From Eledone cirrhosa (taxonomy: Eukaryota; Mollusca; Cephalopoda; Octopoda; Eledonidae), in contig OZ024759.1 in assembly GCA_964016885.1 (NCBI GenBank), positions 757,001 to 821,000 of the forward strand: DNA of 64,000 nucleotides, written 5' to 3'. Of the stretch, positions 41,583 through 55,859 are shown one piece after another (positions within the stretch are counted from its first letter, which is position 1; every line of letters starts with the position of its first letter). Both the position numbers and the translations under genes were made by a program. The notes under the pieces were generated by a model. The model was not told where the DNA came from. It saw only the letters and a program-made list of their open reading frames with translations, and searched no databases.

Positions 41583-44500
41583 CAAAGTCTATATTAGTAA
41601 CATGACAAAGTCTATATTAGTAACATGACACAGGTCTATATTAGTAACATGACACAGTCTATATTAGTAACATGACACAGTCTATATTAGTAACATGACA
41701 AAGTCTATATTAGTAACATGGCAAAGTCTATATTAGTAACATGACAAAGTCTATATTAGTAACATGACAAGGTCTATATTAGTAACATGACACAGTCTAT
41801 ATTAGTAACATGACAGTCTATATTAGTAACATGACACATTCTATATTAGTAACATGACAAAGTCTATATTAGTAGCATGACAAAGTCTATATTAGTAACA
41901 TGACAGTCTATATTAGTAACATGACAAAGTCTATATTAGTAGCATGACAAAGTCTACATTAGTAGCATGACACAGTCTATATTAGTAACATGACACAGTC
42001 TATATTAGTAACATGACAAAGTCTATATTAGTAGCATGACACAGTCTATATTAGTAACATGACACAGTCTATATTAGTAACATGACAGTCTATATTAGTA
42101 ACATGACAAAGTCTATATTAGTAGCATGACAAAGTCTATATTAGTAACATGACACAGTCTATATTAGTAACATGACAATCTATATTAGTAACATGACACA
42201 GTCTATATTAGTAACATGACAAAGTCTATATTAGTAGCATCACAAAGTCTATATTAGTAACATGACAGTCTATATTAGTAACATGACAAAGTCTATATTA
42301 GTAGCATGACAAAGTCTATATTAGTAGCATGACACAGTCTATATTAGTAACATGACACAGTCTATATTAGTAACATGACACAGTCTATATTAGTAACATG
42401 ACAAAGTCTATATTAGCAGCATGACAAAGTCTATATTAGTAACATGACAAAGTCTATATTAGTAACATGACACAGTCTATATTAGTAACATGACAAAGTC
42501 TATATTAGTAACATGACAAAGTCTATATTAGTAACATGACACAGTCTATATTAGTAACATGACAAAGTCTATATTAGTAACATGACACTGTCTATATTAG
42601 TAACTTGACAAAGTCTGTATTAGTAACATGACACAGTCTATATTAGTAACATGACACAGTCTATATTAGTAACATGACAAAGTCTATATTAGTAGCATGA
42701 CAATGTCTATATTAGTAACATGACAAAGTCTATATTAGTAACATGACACAGTCTATATTAGTAACATGACAAAGTCTATATTAGTAACATGACAAAGTCT
42801 ATATTAGTAACATGACACAGTCTATAATAGTAACATGACAAAGTCTATATTAGTAACATGACAGTCTATATTAGTAACATGACAGTCTATATTAGTAGCA
42901 TGACAAAGTCTATATTAGTAACATGACAAAGTCTATATTAGTAACATGACACAGTCTATATTAGTAACATGACACAGTCTATATTAGTAACATGAAAGTC
43001 TATATTAGTATCATGACAAAGTCTATATTAGTAACATGACACAGTCTATATTAGTAACAAGACATAGTCTATATTAGTAACATGACAAAGTCTATATTAG
43101 TAGCATGACAAAGTCTATATTAGTAACATGACAAAGTCTATATTAGTAACATGACACAGTCTATGTTAGTAACATGACAAAGTCTATATTAGTAACATGA
43201 CACAGTCTATATTAGTAACATGACAAAGTCTATATTAGTAGCATGACAAAGTCTATATTAGTAACATGACACAGTCTATATTAGTAACATGACAAAGTCT
43301 ATATTAGTAACATGACAAAGACTATATTAGTAACATGACAAAGTCTATATTAGTAACATGACAAAGTCTATATTAGTAACATGACACAGTCTATATTAGT
43401 AACATGACAGTCTATATTAGTAGCATGACAAAGTCTATATTAGTAACATGACAAAGTCTATATTAGTAACATGACACAGTCTATATTAGTAACATGACAC
43501 AGTCTATATTAGTAACATGACACAGTCTATATTAGTAACATGACAAAGTCTATATTAGTAACATGGCAAAGTCTATATTAGTAACATGACAAAGTCTATA
43601 TTAGTAACATGACAAGGTCTATATTAGTAACATGACAAAGTCTATATTAGTAACATGACAGTCTATATTAGTAACATGACAAAGTCTATATTAGTAGCAT
43701 GACAAAGTCTATATTAGTAGCATGACACAGTCTATATTAGTAACATGACACAGTCTATATTAGTAACATGACACAGTCTATATTAGTAACATGACAAAGT
43801 CTATATTAGCAGCATGACAAAGTCTATATTAGTAACATGACAAAGTCTATATTAGTAACATGACCCAGTCTATATTAGTAACATGACAAAGTCTATATTA
43901 GTAACATGACAAAGTCTATATTAGTAACATGACACAGTCTATATTAGTAACATGACAAAGTCTATATTAGTAACATGACACTGTCTATATTAGTAACTTG
44001 ACAAAGTCTGTATTAGTAACATGACACAGTCTATATTAGTAACATGACACAGTCTATATTAGTAACATGACAAAGTCTATATTAGTAGCATGACAATGTC
44101 TATATTAGTAACATGACAAAGTCTATATTAGTAACATGACACAGTCTATATTAGTAACATGACAAAGTCTATATTAGTAACATGACACAGTCTATATTAG
44201 TAACATGACAAAGTCTATATTAGTAACATGACAGTCTATATTAGTAACATGACAGTCTATATTAGTAGCATGATAAAGTCTATATTAGTAACATGACAAA
44301 GTCTATATTAGTAACATGACACAGTCTATATTAGTAACATGACAGTCTATATTAGTAACATGACAGTCTATATTAGTAGCATGATAAAGTCTATATTAGT
44401 AACATGACAAAGTCTATATTAGTAACATGACACAGTCTATATTAGTAACATGACACAGTCTATATTAGTAACATGACAGTCTATATTAGTAGCATGACAA

Positions 44501-46140
44501 TGTCTATATTATTAACATGACAAAGTCTATATTAGTAACATGACAAAGTCTATATTAGTAACATGACAGTCTATATTAGTAGCATGACAAAGTCTATATT
44601 AGTAACATGACAAAGTCTATATTAGTAACATGACACAGTCTATATTAGTAACATGACACAGTGTATATTAGTAACATGACAGTGTATATTAGTAACATGA
44701 CAACGTCTATATTAGTAACATGGCAAAGTCTATGTTAGTAACATGACAAAGTCTATATTAGTAACATGACAGTCTATATTAGTAACATGACACATTCTAT
44801 ATTAGTAACATGACAAAGTCTATATTAGTAGCATGACAAAGTCTATATTAGTAACATGACAGTCTATATTAGTAACATGCCAAAGTCTATATTAGTAGCA
44901 TGACAAAGTCTATATTAGTAGCATGACACAGTCTATATTAGTAACATGACACAGTCTATATTAGTAACATGACACAGTCTATATTTGTAGCATGACAAAG
45001 TCTATATTAGTAACATGACAAAGTCTATATTAGTAACATGACACAGTCTATATTAGTAACATGACAAAGTCTATATTAGTAACATGACAAAGTCTATATT
45101 AGTAACATGACACAGTGTATATTAGTCATATGACAGTCTATATTAGTAGCATGACAAAGTCTATATTAGTAACATGACACAGTCTATATTAGTAACATGA
45201 CACAGTCTATATTAGTAACATGACAAAGTCTATATTAGTAACATGGCAAAGTCTATATTAGTAACATGACAAAGTCTATATTAGTAACATGACAAGGTCT
45301 ATATTAGTAACATGACACAGTCTATATTAGTAACATGACAAAGTCTATATTAGTAACATGACAGTCTATATTAGTAACATGACAAAGTCTATATTAGTAA
45401 CATGACACAGTGTATATTAGTAATATGACAGTCTATATTAGTAGCATGACAAAGTCTATATTAGTAACATGAGAAAGTCTATATTAGTAGCATGACCAAG
45501 TCTATATTAGTAACATGACAAAGTCTATATTAGTAGCATGACAAAGTCTATATTAGCAACATGACAAAGTCTATATTAGTAACATAACACAGTCTATATT
45601 AGTAACATGACAAAGTCTATATTATTAACATGACAAAGTCTATATTAGTAACATGACACAGTCTATATTAGTAACATGACAAAGTCTATATTAGTAACAT
45701 GACAGTGTCTATATTAGTTACTTGACAAAGTCTATATTAGTAACATGACACAGTCTATATTAGTAACATGACACAGTCTATATTAGTAACATGACAAAGT
45801 CTATATTAGTAGCATGACAAAGTCTATATTAGTAACATGACAAAGTCTATATTAGTAACATGACACAGTCTATATTAGTAACATGACAAAGTCTATATTA
45901 GTAACATGACACAGTCTATAATAGTAACATGACAAAGTCTATATTAGTAACATGACAGTCTATATTAGTAACATGACAGTCTATATTAGTAGCATGACAA
46001 AGTCTATATTAGTAACATGACAAAGTCTATATTAGTAACATGACACAGTCTATATTAGTAACATGACACAGTCTATATTAGTAACATGAAAGTCTATATT
46101 AGTATCATGACAAAGTCTATATTAGTAACATGACAAAGTC
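41298..46140. repeat. 4,842-bp superunit, copy 1
   Basis: Variant order recurs one superunit later at a constant 4,842 bp. Markers are CAGGTCT (41,631 and 46,473), TTGAC (42,605 and 47,447; 43,998 and 48,840; 45,722 and 50,564), GATAAAG (44,272 and 49,114; 44,383 and 49,225) and GTCATATG (45,125 and 49,967). It contains a smaller internal repeat of 2,802 bp: TTGAC 41,196 and 43,998, and GATAAAG 41,470 and 44,272. Confidence 0.86.
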
Positions 46141-49100
46141 TATATTAGTAACATGACAAAGTCTATATTAGTAACATGACACAGTCTATATTAGTAACAT
46201 GACAAAGTCTATATTAGTAACATGACACAGTCTATATTAGTAACATGACAAAGTCTATATTAGTAACATGACAGTCTATATTAGTAACATGACAGTCTAT
46301 ATTAGTAGCATGATAAAGTCTATATTAGTAACATGACAAAGTCTATATTAGTAACATGACACAGTCTATATTAGTAACATGACAGTCTATATTAGTAACA
46401 TGACAGTCTATATTAGTAGCATGACAAAGTCTATATTAGTAACATGACAAAGTCTATATTAGTAACATGACACAGGTCTATATTAGTAACATGACACAGT
46501 CTATATTAGTAACATGACACAGTCTATATTAGTAACATGACAAAGTCTATATTAGTAACATGGCAAAGTCTATATTAGTAACATGACAAAGTCTATATTA
46601 GTAACATGACAAGGTCTATATTAGTAACATGACACAGTCTATATTAGTAACATGACAGTCTATATTAGTAACATGACACATTCTATATTAGTAACATGAC
46701 AAAGTCTATATTAGTAGCATGACAAAGTCTATATTAGTAACATGACAGTCTATATTAGTAACATGACAAAGTCTATATTAGTAGCATGACAAAGTCTACA
46801 TTAGTAGCATGACACAGTCTATATTAGTAACATGACACAGTCTATATTAGTAACATGACAAAGTCTATATTAGTAGCATGACACAGTCTATATTAGTAAC
46901 ATGACACAGTCTATATTAGTAACATGACAGTCTATATTAGTAACATGACAAAGTCTATATTAGTAGCATGACAAAGTCTATATTAGTAACATGACACAGT
47001 CTATATTAGTAACATGACAATCTATATTAGTAACATGACACAGTCTATATTAGTAACATGACAAAGTCTATATTAGTAGCATCACAAAGTCTATATTAGT
47101 AACATGACAGTCTATATTAGTAACATGACAAAGTCTATATTAGTAGCATGACAAAGTCTATATTAGTAGCATGACACAGTCTATATTAGTAACATGACAC
47201 AGTCTATATTAGTAACATGACACAGTCTATATTAGTAACATGACAAAGTCTATATTAGCAGCATGACAAAGTCTATATTAGTAACATGACAAAGTCTATA
47301 TTAGTAACATGACACAGTCTATATTAGTAACATGACAAAGTCTATATTAGTAACATGACAAAGTCTATATTAGTAACATGACACAGTCTATATTAGTAAC
47401 ATGACAAAGTCTATATTAGTAACATGACACTGTCTATATTAGTAACTTGACAAAGTCTGTATTAGTAACATGACACAGTCTATATTAGTAACATGACACA
47501 GTCTATATTAGTAACATGACAAAGTCTATATTAGTAGCATGACAATGTCTATATTAGTAACATGACAAAGTCTATATTAGTAACATGACACAGTCTATAT
47601 TAGTAACATGACAAAGTCTATATTAGTAACATGACAAAGTCTATATTAGTAACATGACACAGTCTATAATAGTAACATGACAAAGTCTATATTAGTAACA
47701 TGACAGTCTATATTAGTAACATGACAGTCTATATTAGTAGCATGACAAAGTCTATATTAGTAACATGACAAAGTCTATATTAGTAACATGACACAGTCTA
47801 TATTAGTAACATGACACAGTCTATATTAGTAACATGAAAGTCTATATTAGTATCATGACAAAGTCTATATTAGTAACATGACACAGTCTATATTAGTAAC
47901 AAGACATAGTCTATATTAGTAACATGACAAAGTCTATATTAGTAGCATGACAAAGTCTATATTAGTAACATGACAAAGTCTATATTAGTAACATGACACA
48001 GTCTATGTTAGTAACATGACAAAGTCTATATTAGTAACATGACACAGTCTATATTAGTAACATGACAAAGTCTATATTAGTAGCATGACAAAGTCTATAT
48101 TAGTAACATGACACAGTCTATATTAGTAACATGACAAAGTCTATATTAGTAACATGACAAAGACTATATTAGTAACATGACAAAGTCTATATTAGTAACA
48201 TGACAAAGTCTATATTAGTAACATGACACAGTCTATATTAGTAACATGACAGTCTATATTAGTAGCATGACAAAGTCTATATTAGTAACATGACAAAGTC
48301 TATATTAGTAACATGACACAGTCTATATTAGTAACATGACACAGTCTATATTAGTAACATGACACAGTCTATATTAGTAACATGACAAAGTCTATATTAG
48401 TAACATGGCAAAGTCTATATTAGTAACATGACAAAGTCTATATTAGTAACATGACAAGGTCTATATTAGTAACATGACAAAGTCTATATTAGTAACATGA
48501 CAGTCTATATTAGTAACATGACAAAGTCTATATTAGTAGCATGACAAAGTCTATATTAGTAGCATGACACAGTCTATATTAGTAACATGACACAGTCTAT
48601 ATTAGTAACATGACACAGTCTATATTAGTAACATGACAAAGTCTATATTAGCAGCATGACAAAGTCTATATTAGTAACATGACAAAGTCTATATTAGTAA
48701 CATGACCCAGTCTATATTAGTAACATGACAAAGTCTATATTAGTAACATGACAAAGTCTATATTAGTAACATGACACAGTCTATATTAGTAACATGACAA
48801 AGTCTATATTAGTAACATGACACTGTCTATATTAGTAACTTGACAAAGTCTGTATTAGTAACATGACACAGTCTATATTAGTAACATGACACAGTCTATA
48901 TTAGTAACATGACAAAGTCTATATTAGTAGCATGACAATGTCTATATTAGTAACATGACAAAGTCTATATTAGTAACATGACACAGTCTATATTAGTAAC
49001 ATGACAAAGTCTATATTAGTAACATGACACAGTCTATATTAGTAACATGACAAAGTCTATATTAGTAACATGACAGTCTATATTAGTAACATGACAGTCT

Positions 49101-50983
49101 ATATTAGTAGCATGATAAAGTCTATATTAGTAACATGACAAAGTCTATATTAGTAACATGACACAGTCTATATTAGTAACATGACAGTCTATATTAGTAA
49201 CATGACAGTCTATATTAGTAGCATGATAAAGTCTATATTAGTAACATGACAAAGTCTATATTAGTAACATGACACAGTCTATATTAGTAACATGACACAG
49301 TCTATATTAGTAACATGACAGTCTATATTAGTAGCATGACAATGTCTATATTATTAACATGACAAAGTCTATATTAGTAACATGACAAAGTCTATATTAG
49401 TAACATGACAGTCTATATTAGTAGCATGACAAAGTCTATATTAGTAACATGACAAAGTCTATATTAGTAACATGACACAGTCTATATTAGTAACATGACA
49501 CAGTGTATATTAGTAACATGACAGTGTATATTAGTAACATGACAACGTCTATATTAGTAACATGGCAAAGTCTATGTTAGTAACATGACAAAGTCTATAT
49601 TAGTAACATGACAGTCTATATTAGTAACATGACACATTCTATATTAGTAACATGACAAAGTCTATATTAGTAGCATGACAAAGTCTATATTAGTAACATG
49701 ACAGTCTATATTAGTAACATGCCAAAGTCTATATTAGTAGCATGACAAAGTCTATATTAGTAGCATGACACAGTCTATATTAGTAACATGACACAGTCTA
49801 TATTAGTAACATGACACAGTCTATATTTGTAGCATGACAAAGTCTATATTAGTAACATGACAAAGTCTATATTAGTAACATGACACAGTCTATATTAGTA
49901 ACATGACAAAGTCTATATTAGTAACATGACAAAGTCTATATTAGTAACATGACACAGTGTATATTAGTCATATGACAGTCTATATTAGTAGCATGACAAA
50001 GTCTATATTAGTAACATGACACAGTCTATATTAGTAACATGACACAGTCTATATTAGTAACATGACAAAGTCTATATTAGTAACATGGCAAAGTCTATAT
50101 TAGTAACATGACAAAGTCTATATTAGTAACATGACAAGGTCTATATTAGTAACATGACACAGTCTATATTAGTAACATGACAAAGTCTATATTAGTAACA
50201 TGACAGTCTATATTAGTAACATGACAAAGTCTATATTAGTAACATGACACAGTGTATATTAGTAATATGACAGTCTATATTAGTAGCATGACAAAGTCTA
50301 TATTAGTAACATGAGAAAGTCTATATTAGTAGCATGACCAAGTCTATATTAGTAACATGACAAAGTCTATATTAGTAGCATGACAAAGTCTATATTAGCA
50401 ACATGACAAAGTCTATATTAGTAACATAACACAGTCTATATTAGTAACATGACAAAGTCTATATTATTAACATGACAAAGTCTATATTAGTAACATGACA
50501 CAGTCTATATTAGTAACATGACAAAGTCTATATTAGTAACATGACAGTGTCTATATTAGTTACTTGACAAAGTCTATATTAGTAACATGACACAGTCTAT
50601 ATTAGTAACATGACACAGTCTATATTAGTAACATGACAAAGTCTATATTAGTAGCATGACAAAGTCTATATTAGTAACATGACAAAGTCTATATTAGTAA
50701 CATGACACAGTCTATATTAGTAACATGACAAAGTCTATATTAGTAACATGACACAGTCTATAATAGTAACATGACAAAGTCTATATTAGTAACATGACAG
50801 TCTATATTAGTAACATGACAGTCTATATTAGTAGCATGACAAAGTCTATATTAGTAACATGACAAAGTCTATATTAGTAACATGACACAGTCTATATTAG
50901 TAACATGACACAGTCTATATTAGTAACATGAAAGTCTATATTAGTATCATGACAAAGTCTATATTAGTAACATGACAAAGTCT
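46141..50983. repeat. 4,842-bp superunit, copy 2
   Basis: This abuts copy 1 in phase. From about 46,390 it also matches copy 3 at 4,848 bp: CAGGTCT 46,473 and 51,321; TTGAC 47,447 and 52,295, 48,840 and 53,688; GTCATATG 49,967 and 54,815. A GATAAAG unit at 46,312 exists in copies 1 and 2 but not at the expected place in copy 3, showing that the start of the superunit was exchanged in one lineage. Confidence 0.86.
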
Positions 50984-53900
50984 ATACTAGTAACATGACA
51001 AAGTCTATATTAGTAGCATGACAAAGTCTATATTAGTAACATGACAAAGTCTATATTAGTAACATGACACAGTCTATGTTAGTAACATGACAAAGTCTAT
51101 ATTAGTAACATGACACAGTCTATATTAGTAACATGACAAAGTCTATATTAGTAGCATGACAAAGTCTATATTAGTAACATGACACAGTCTATATTAGTAA
51201 CATGACAAAGTCTATATTAGTAACATGACACAGTCTATATTAGTAACATGACAGTCTATATTAGTAGCATGACAAAGTCTATATTAGTAACATGACAAAG
51301 TCTATATTAGTAACATGACACAGGTCTATATTAGTAACATGACACAGTCTATATTAGTAACATGACACAGTCTATATTAGTAACATGACAAAGTCTATAT
51401 TAGTAACATGGCAAAGTCTATATTAGTAACATGACAAAGTCTATATTAGTAACATGACAAGGTCTATATTAGTAACATGACACAGTCTATATTAGTAACA
51501 TGACAGTCTATATTAGTAACATGACACATTCTATATTAGTAACATGACAAAGTCTATATTAGTAGCATGACAAAGTCTATATTAGTAACATGACAGTCTA
51601 TATTAGTAACATGACAAAGTCTATATTAGTAGCATGACAAAGTCTACATTAGTAGCATGACACAGTCTATATTAGTAACATGACACAGTCTATATTAGTA
51701 ACATGACAAAGTCTATATTAGTAGCATGACACAGTCTATATTAGTAACATGACACAGTCTATATTAGTAACATGACAGTCTATATTAGTAACATGACAAA
51801 GTCTATATTAGTAGCATGACAAAGTCTATATTAGTAACATGACACAGTCTATATTAGTAACATGACAATCTATATTAGTAACATGACACAGTCTATATTA
51901 GTAACATGACAAAGTCTATATTAGTAGCATCACAAAGTCTATATTAGTAACATGACAGTCTATATTAGTAACATGACAAAGTCTATATTAGTAGCATGAC
52001 AAAGTCTATATTAGTAGCATGACACAGTCTATATTAGTAACATGACACAGTCTATATTAGTAACATGACACAGTCTATATTAGTAACATGACAAAGTCTA
52101 TATTAGCAGCATGACGAAGTCTATATTAGTAACATGACAAAGTCTATATTAGTAACATGACACAGTCTATATTAGTAACATGACAAAGTCTATATTAGTA
52201 ACATGACAAAGTCTATATTAGTAACATGACACAGTCTATATTAGTAACATGACAAAGTCTATATTAGTAACATGACACTGTCTATATTAGTAACTTGACA
52301 AAGTCTGTATTAGTAACATGACACAGTCTATATTAGTAACATGACACAGTCTATATTAGTAACATGACAAAGTCTATATTAGTAGCATGACAATGTCTAT
52401 ATTAGTAACATGACAAAGTCTATATTAGTAACATGACACAGTCTATATTAGTAACATGACAAAGTCTATATTAGTAACATGACAAAGTCTATATTAGTAA
52501 CATGACACAGTCTATAATAGTAACATGACAAAGTCTATATTAGTAACATGACAGTCTATATTAGTAACATGACAGTCTATATTAGTAGCATGACAAAGTC
52601 TATATTAGTAACATGACAAAGTCTATATTAGTAACATGACACAGTCTATATTAGTAACATGACACAGTCTATATTAGTAACATGAAAGTCTATATTAGTA
52701 TCATGACAAAGTCTATATTAGTAACATGACACAGTCTATATTAGTAACAAGACATAGTCTATATTAGTAACATGACAAAGTCTATATTAGTAGCATGACA
52801 AAGTCTATATTAGTAACATGACAAAGTCTATATTAGTAACATGACACAGTCTATGTTAGTAACATGACAAAGTCTATATTAGTAACATGACACAGTCTAT
52901 ATTAGTAACATGACAAAGTCTATATTAGTAGCATGACAAAGTCTATATTAGTAACATGACACAGTCTATATTAGTAACATGACAAAGTCTATATTAGTAA
53001 CATGACAAAGACTATATTAGTAACATGACAAAGTCTATATTAGTAACATGACAAAGTCTATATTAGTAACATGACACAGTCTATATTAGTAACATGACAG
53101 TCTATATTAGTAGCATGACAAAGTCTATATTAGTAACATGACAAAGTCTATATTAGTAACATGACACAGTCTATATTAGTAACATGACACAGTCTATATT
53201 AGTAACATGACACAGTCTATATTAGTAACATGACAAAGTCTATATTAGTAACATGGCAAAGTCTATATTAGTAACATGACAAAGTCTATATTAGTAACAT
53301 GACAAGGTCTATATTAGTAACATGACAAAGTCTATATTAGTAACATGACAGTCTATATTAGTAACATGACAAAGTCTATATTAGTAGCATGACAAAGTCT
53401 ATATTAGTAGCATGACACAGTCTATATTAGTAACATGACACAGTCTATATTAGTAACATGACACAGTCTATATTAGTAACATGACAAAGTCTATATTAGC
53501 AGCATGACAAAGTCTATATTAGTAACATGACAAAGTCTATATTAGTAACATGACCCAGTCTATATTAGTAACATGACAAAGTCTATATTAGTAACATGAC
53601 AAAGTCTATATTAGTAACATGACACAGTCTATATTAGTAACATGACAAAGTCTATATTAGTAACATGACACTGTCTATATTAGTAACTTGACAAAGTCTG
53701 TATTAGTAACATGACACAGTCTATATTAGTAACATGACACAGTCTATATTAGTAACATGACAAAGTCTATATTAGTAGCATGACAATGTCTATATTAGTA
53801 ACATGACAAAGTCTATATTAGTAACATGACACAGTCTATATTAGTAACATGACAAAGTCTATATTAGTAACATGACACAGTCTATATTAGTAACATGACA

Positions 53901-54074
53901 AAGTCTATATTAGTAACATGACAGTCTATATTAGTAACATGACAGTCTATATTAGTAGCATGATAAAGTCTATATTAGTAACATGACAAAGTCTATATTA
54001 GTAACATGACACAGTCTATATTAGTAACATGACAGTCTATATTAGTAACATGACAGTCTATATTAGTAGCATGA
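50342..54074. repeat. 3.73-kb block, copy 2 (offset exactly 12,492)
   Basis: This is the partner of 37,850-41,582. It overlaps the end of superunit copy 2 and most of copy 3, so the two descriptions are alternative views of a nested history. Past 54,074 the unit is GATAAAG where the partner at 41,582 has GACAAAG, and the match stops. Confidence 0.85.
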
Positions 54075-55218
54075 TAAAGTCTATATTAGTAACATGACAA
54101 AGTCTATATTAGTAACATGACACAGTCTATATTAGTAACATGACACAGTCTATATTAGTAACATGACAGTCTATATTAGTAGCATGACAATGTCTATATT
54201 ATTAACATGACAAAGTCTATATTAGTAACATGACAAAGTCTATATTAGTAACATGACAGTCTATATTAGTAGCATGACAAAGTCTATATTAGTAACATGA
54301 CAAAGTCTATATTAGTAACATGACACAGTCTATATTAGTAACATGACACAGTGTATATTAGTAACATGACAGTGTATATTAGTAACATGACAACGTCTAT
54401 ATTAGTAACATGGCAAAGTCTATGTTAGTAACATGACAAAGTCTATATTAGTAACATGACAGTCTATATTAGTAACATGACACATTCTATATTAGTAACA
54501 TGACAAAGTCTATATTAGTAGCATGACAAAGTCTATATTAGTAACATGACAGTCTATATTAGTAACATGCCAAAGTCTATATTAGTAGCATGACAAAGTC
54601 TATATTAGTAGCATGACACAGTCTATATTAGTAACATGACACAGTCTATATTAGTAACATGACACAGTCTATATTTGTAGCATGACAAAGTCTATATTAG
54701 TAACATGACAAAGTCTATATTAGTAACATGACACAGTCTATATTAGTAACATGACAAAGTCTATATTAGTAACATGACAAAGTCTATATTAGTAACATGA
54801 CACAGTGTATATTAGTCATATGACAGTCTATATTAGTAGCATGACAAAGTCTATATTAGTAACATGACACAGTCTATATTAGTAACATGACACAGTCTAT
54901 ATTAGTAACATGACAAAGTCTATATTAGTAACATGGCAAAGTCTATATTAGTAACATGACAAAGTCTATATTAGTAACATGACAAGGTCTATATTAGTAA
55001 CATGACACAGTCTATATTAGTAACATGACAAAGTCTATATTAGTAACATGACAGTCTATATTAGTAACATGACAAAGTCTATATTAGTAACATGACACAG
55101 TGTATATTAGTAATATGACAGTCTATATTAGTAGCATGACAAAGTCTATATTAGTAACATGAGAAAGTCTATATTAGTAGCATGACCAAGTCTATATTAG
55201 TAACATGACAAAGTCTAT
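50984..55218. repeat. 4,848-bp superunit, copy 3 (chimeric start, truncated end)
   Basis: The first few hundred bases carry the TATACTAG unit and following order found at 38,491 rather than the order of copy 2. From about 51,240 the content agrees with copy 2 at 4,848 bp. The match ends near 55,218, where copy 2 continues with a G14 unit and copy 3 switches to an ordinary unit and then to the TAAATTAG-containing segment. The 6-bp difference from 4,842 is explained by the swapped segment having a different mix of 21- and 23-bp units. Confidence 0.82.
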
Positions 55219-55720
55219 ATTAGTAACATGACACAGTCTATATTAGTAACATGACACAGTCTATATTAGTAACATGACATAGTCTATATTAGTAACATGA
55301 CAAAGTCTATATTAGTAGCATGACACAGTCTAAATTAGTAACATAACACAGTCTATATTAGTAACATGACAGTCTATATTAGTAACATGACACAGTCTAT
55401 ATTAGTAACATAACAAAGTCTATATTAGTAGTATGACAAAGTCTATATTAGTAACATGACAGTCTATATTAGTAACATGACAAAGTCTATATTAGTAGCA
55501 TGACAAAGTCTATATTAGTAGCATGACACAGTCTATATTAGTAACATGACACAGTCTATATTAGTAACATGACACAGTCTATATTAGGAACATGACAAAG
55601 TCTATATTAGTAGCATGACAAAGTCTATATTAGTAACATGACAAAGTCTATATTAGTAACATGACACAGTCTATATCAGTAACATGACAAAGTCTATATT
55701 AGTAACATGACAGTCAATAT
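55163..55720. repeat. Dispersed TAAATTAG-containing segment, fifth occurrence
   Basis: A GAGAAAG unit, a GACCAAG junction, a TAAATTAG unit (55,331), two ATAACA units and a GTAGTATG unit follow in the same order as near 4.93-5.3 kb, 14.48-15.05 kb and 23.37-23.94 kb. TAAATTAG starts at 5,081, 6,032, 14,658, 23,545 and 55,331. The 55-kb copy is thus a long-distance relative of the left third of the window, with private changes such as TATCAGTAAC (near 55,675) and CAGTCAATATT (near 55,712). Confidence 0.76.
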
Positions 55721-55859
55721 TAGTAACATGACACAGTCTATATTAGTAACATGACAAAGTCTATATTAGTAACATGACACAGTCTATATTAGTAAAATGA
55801 CACAGTCTATATTAGTAACATGACACAGTTTATATTAGTAACATGACAAAGTCTATATT

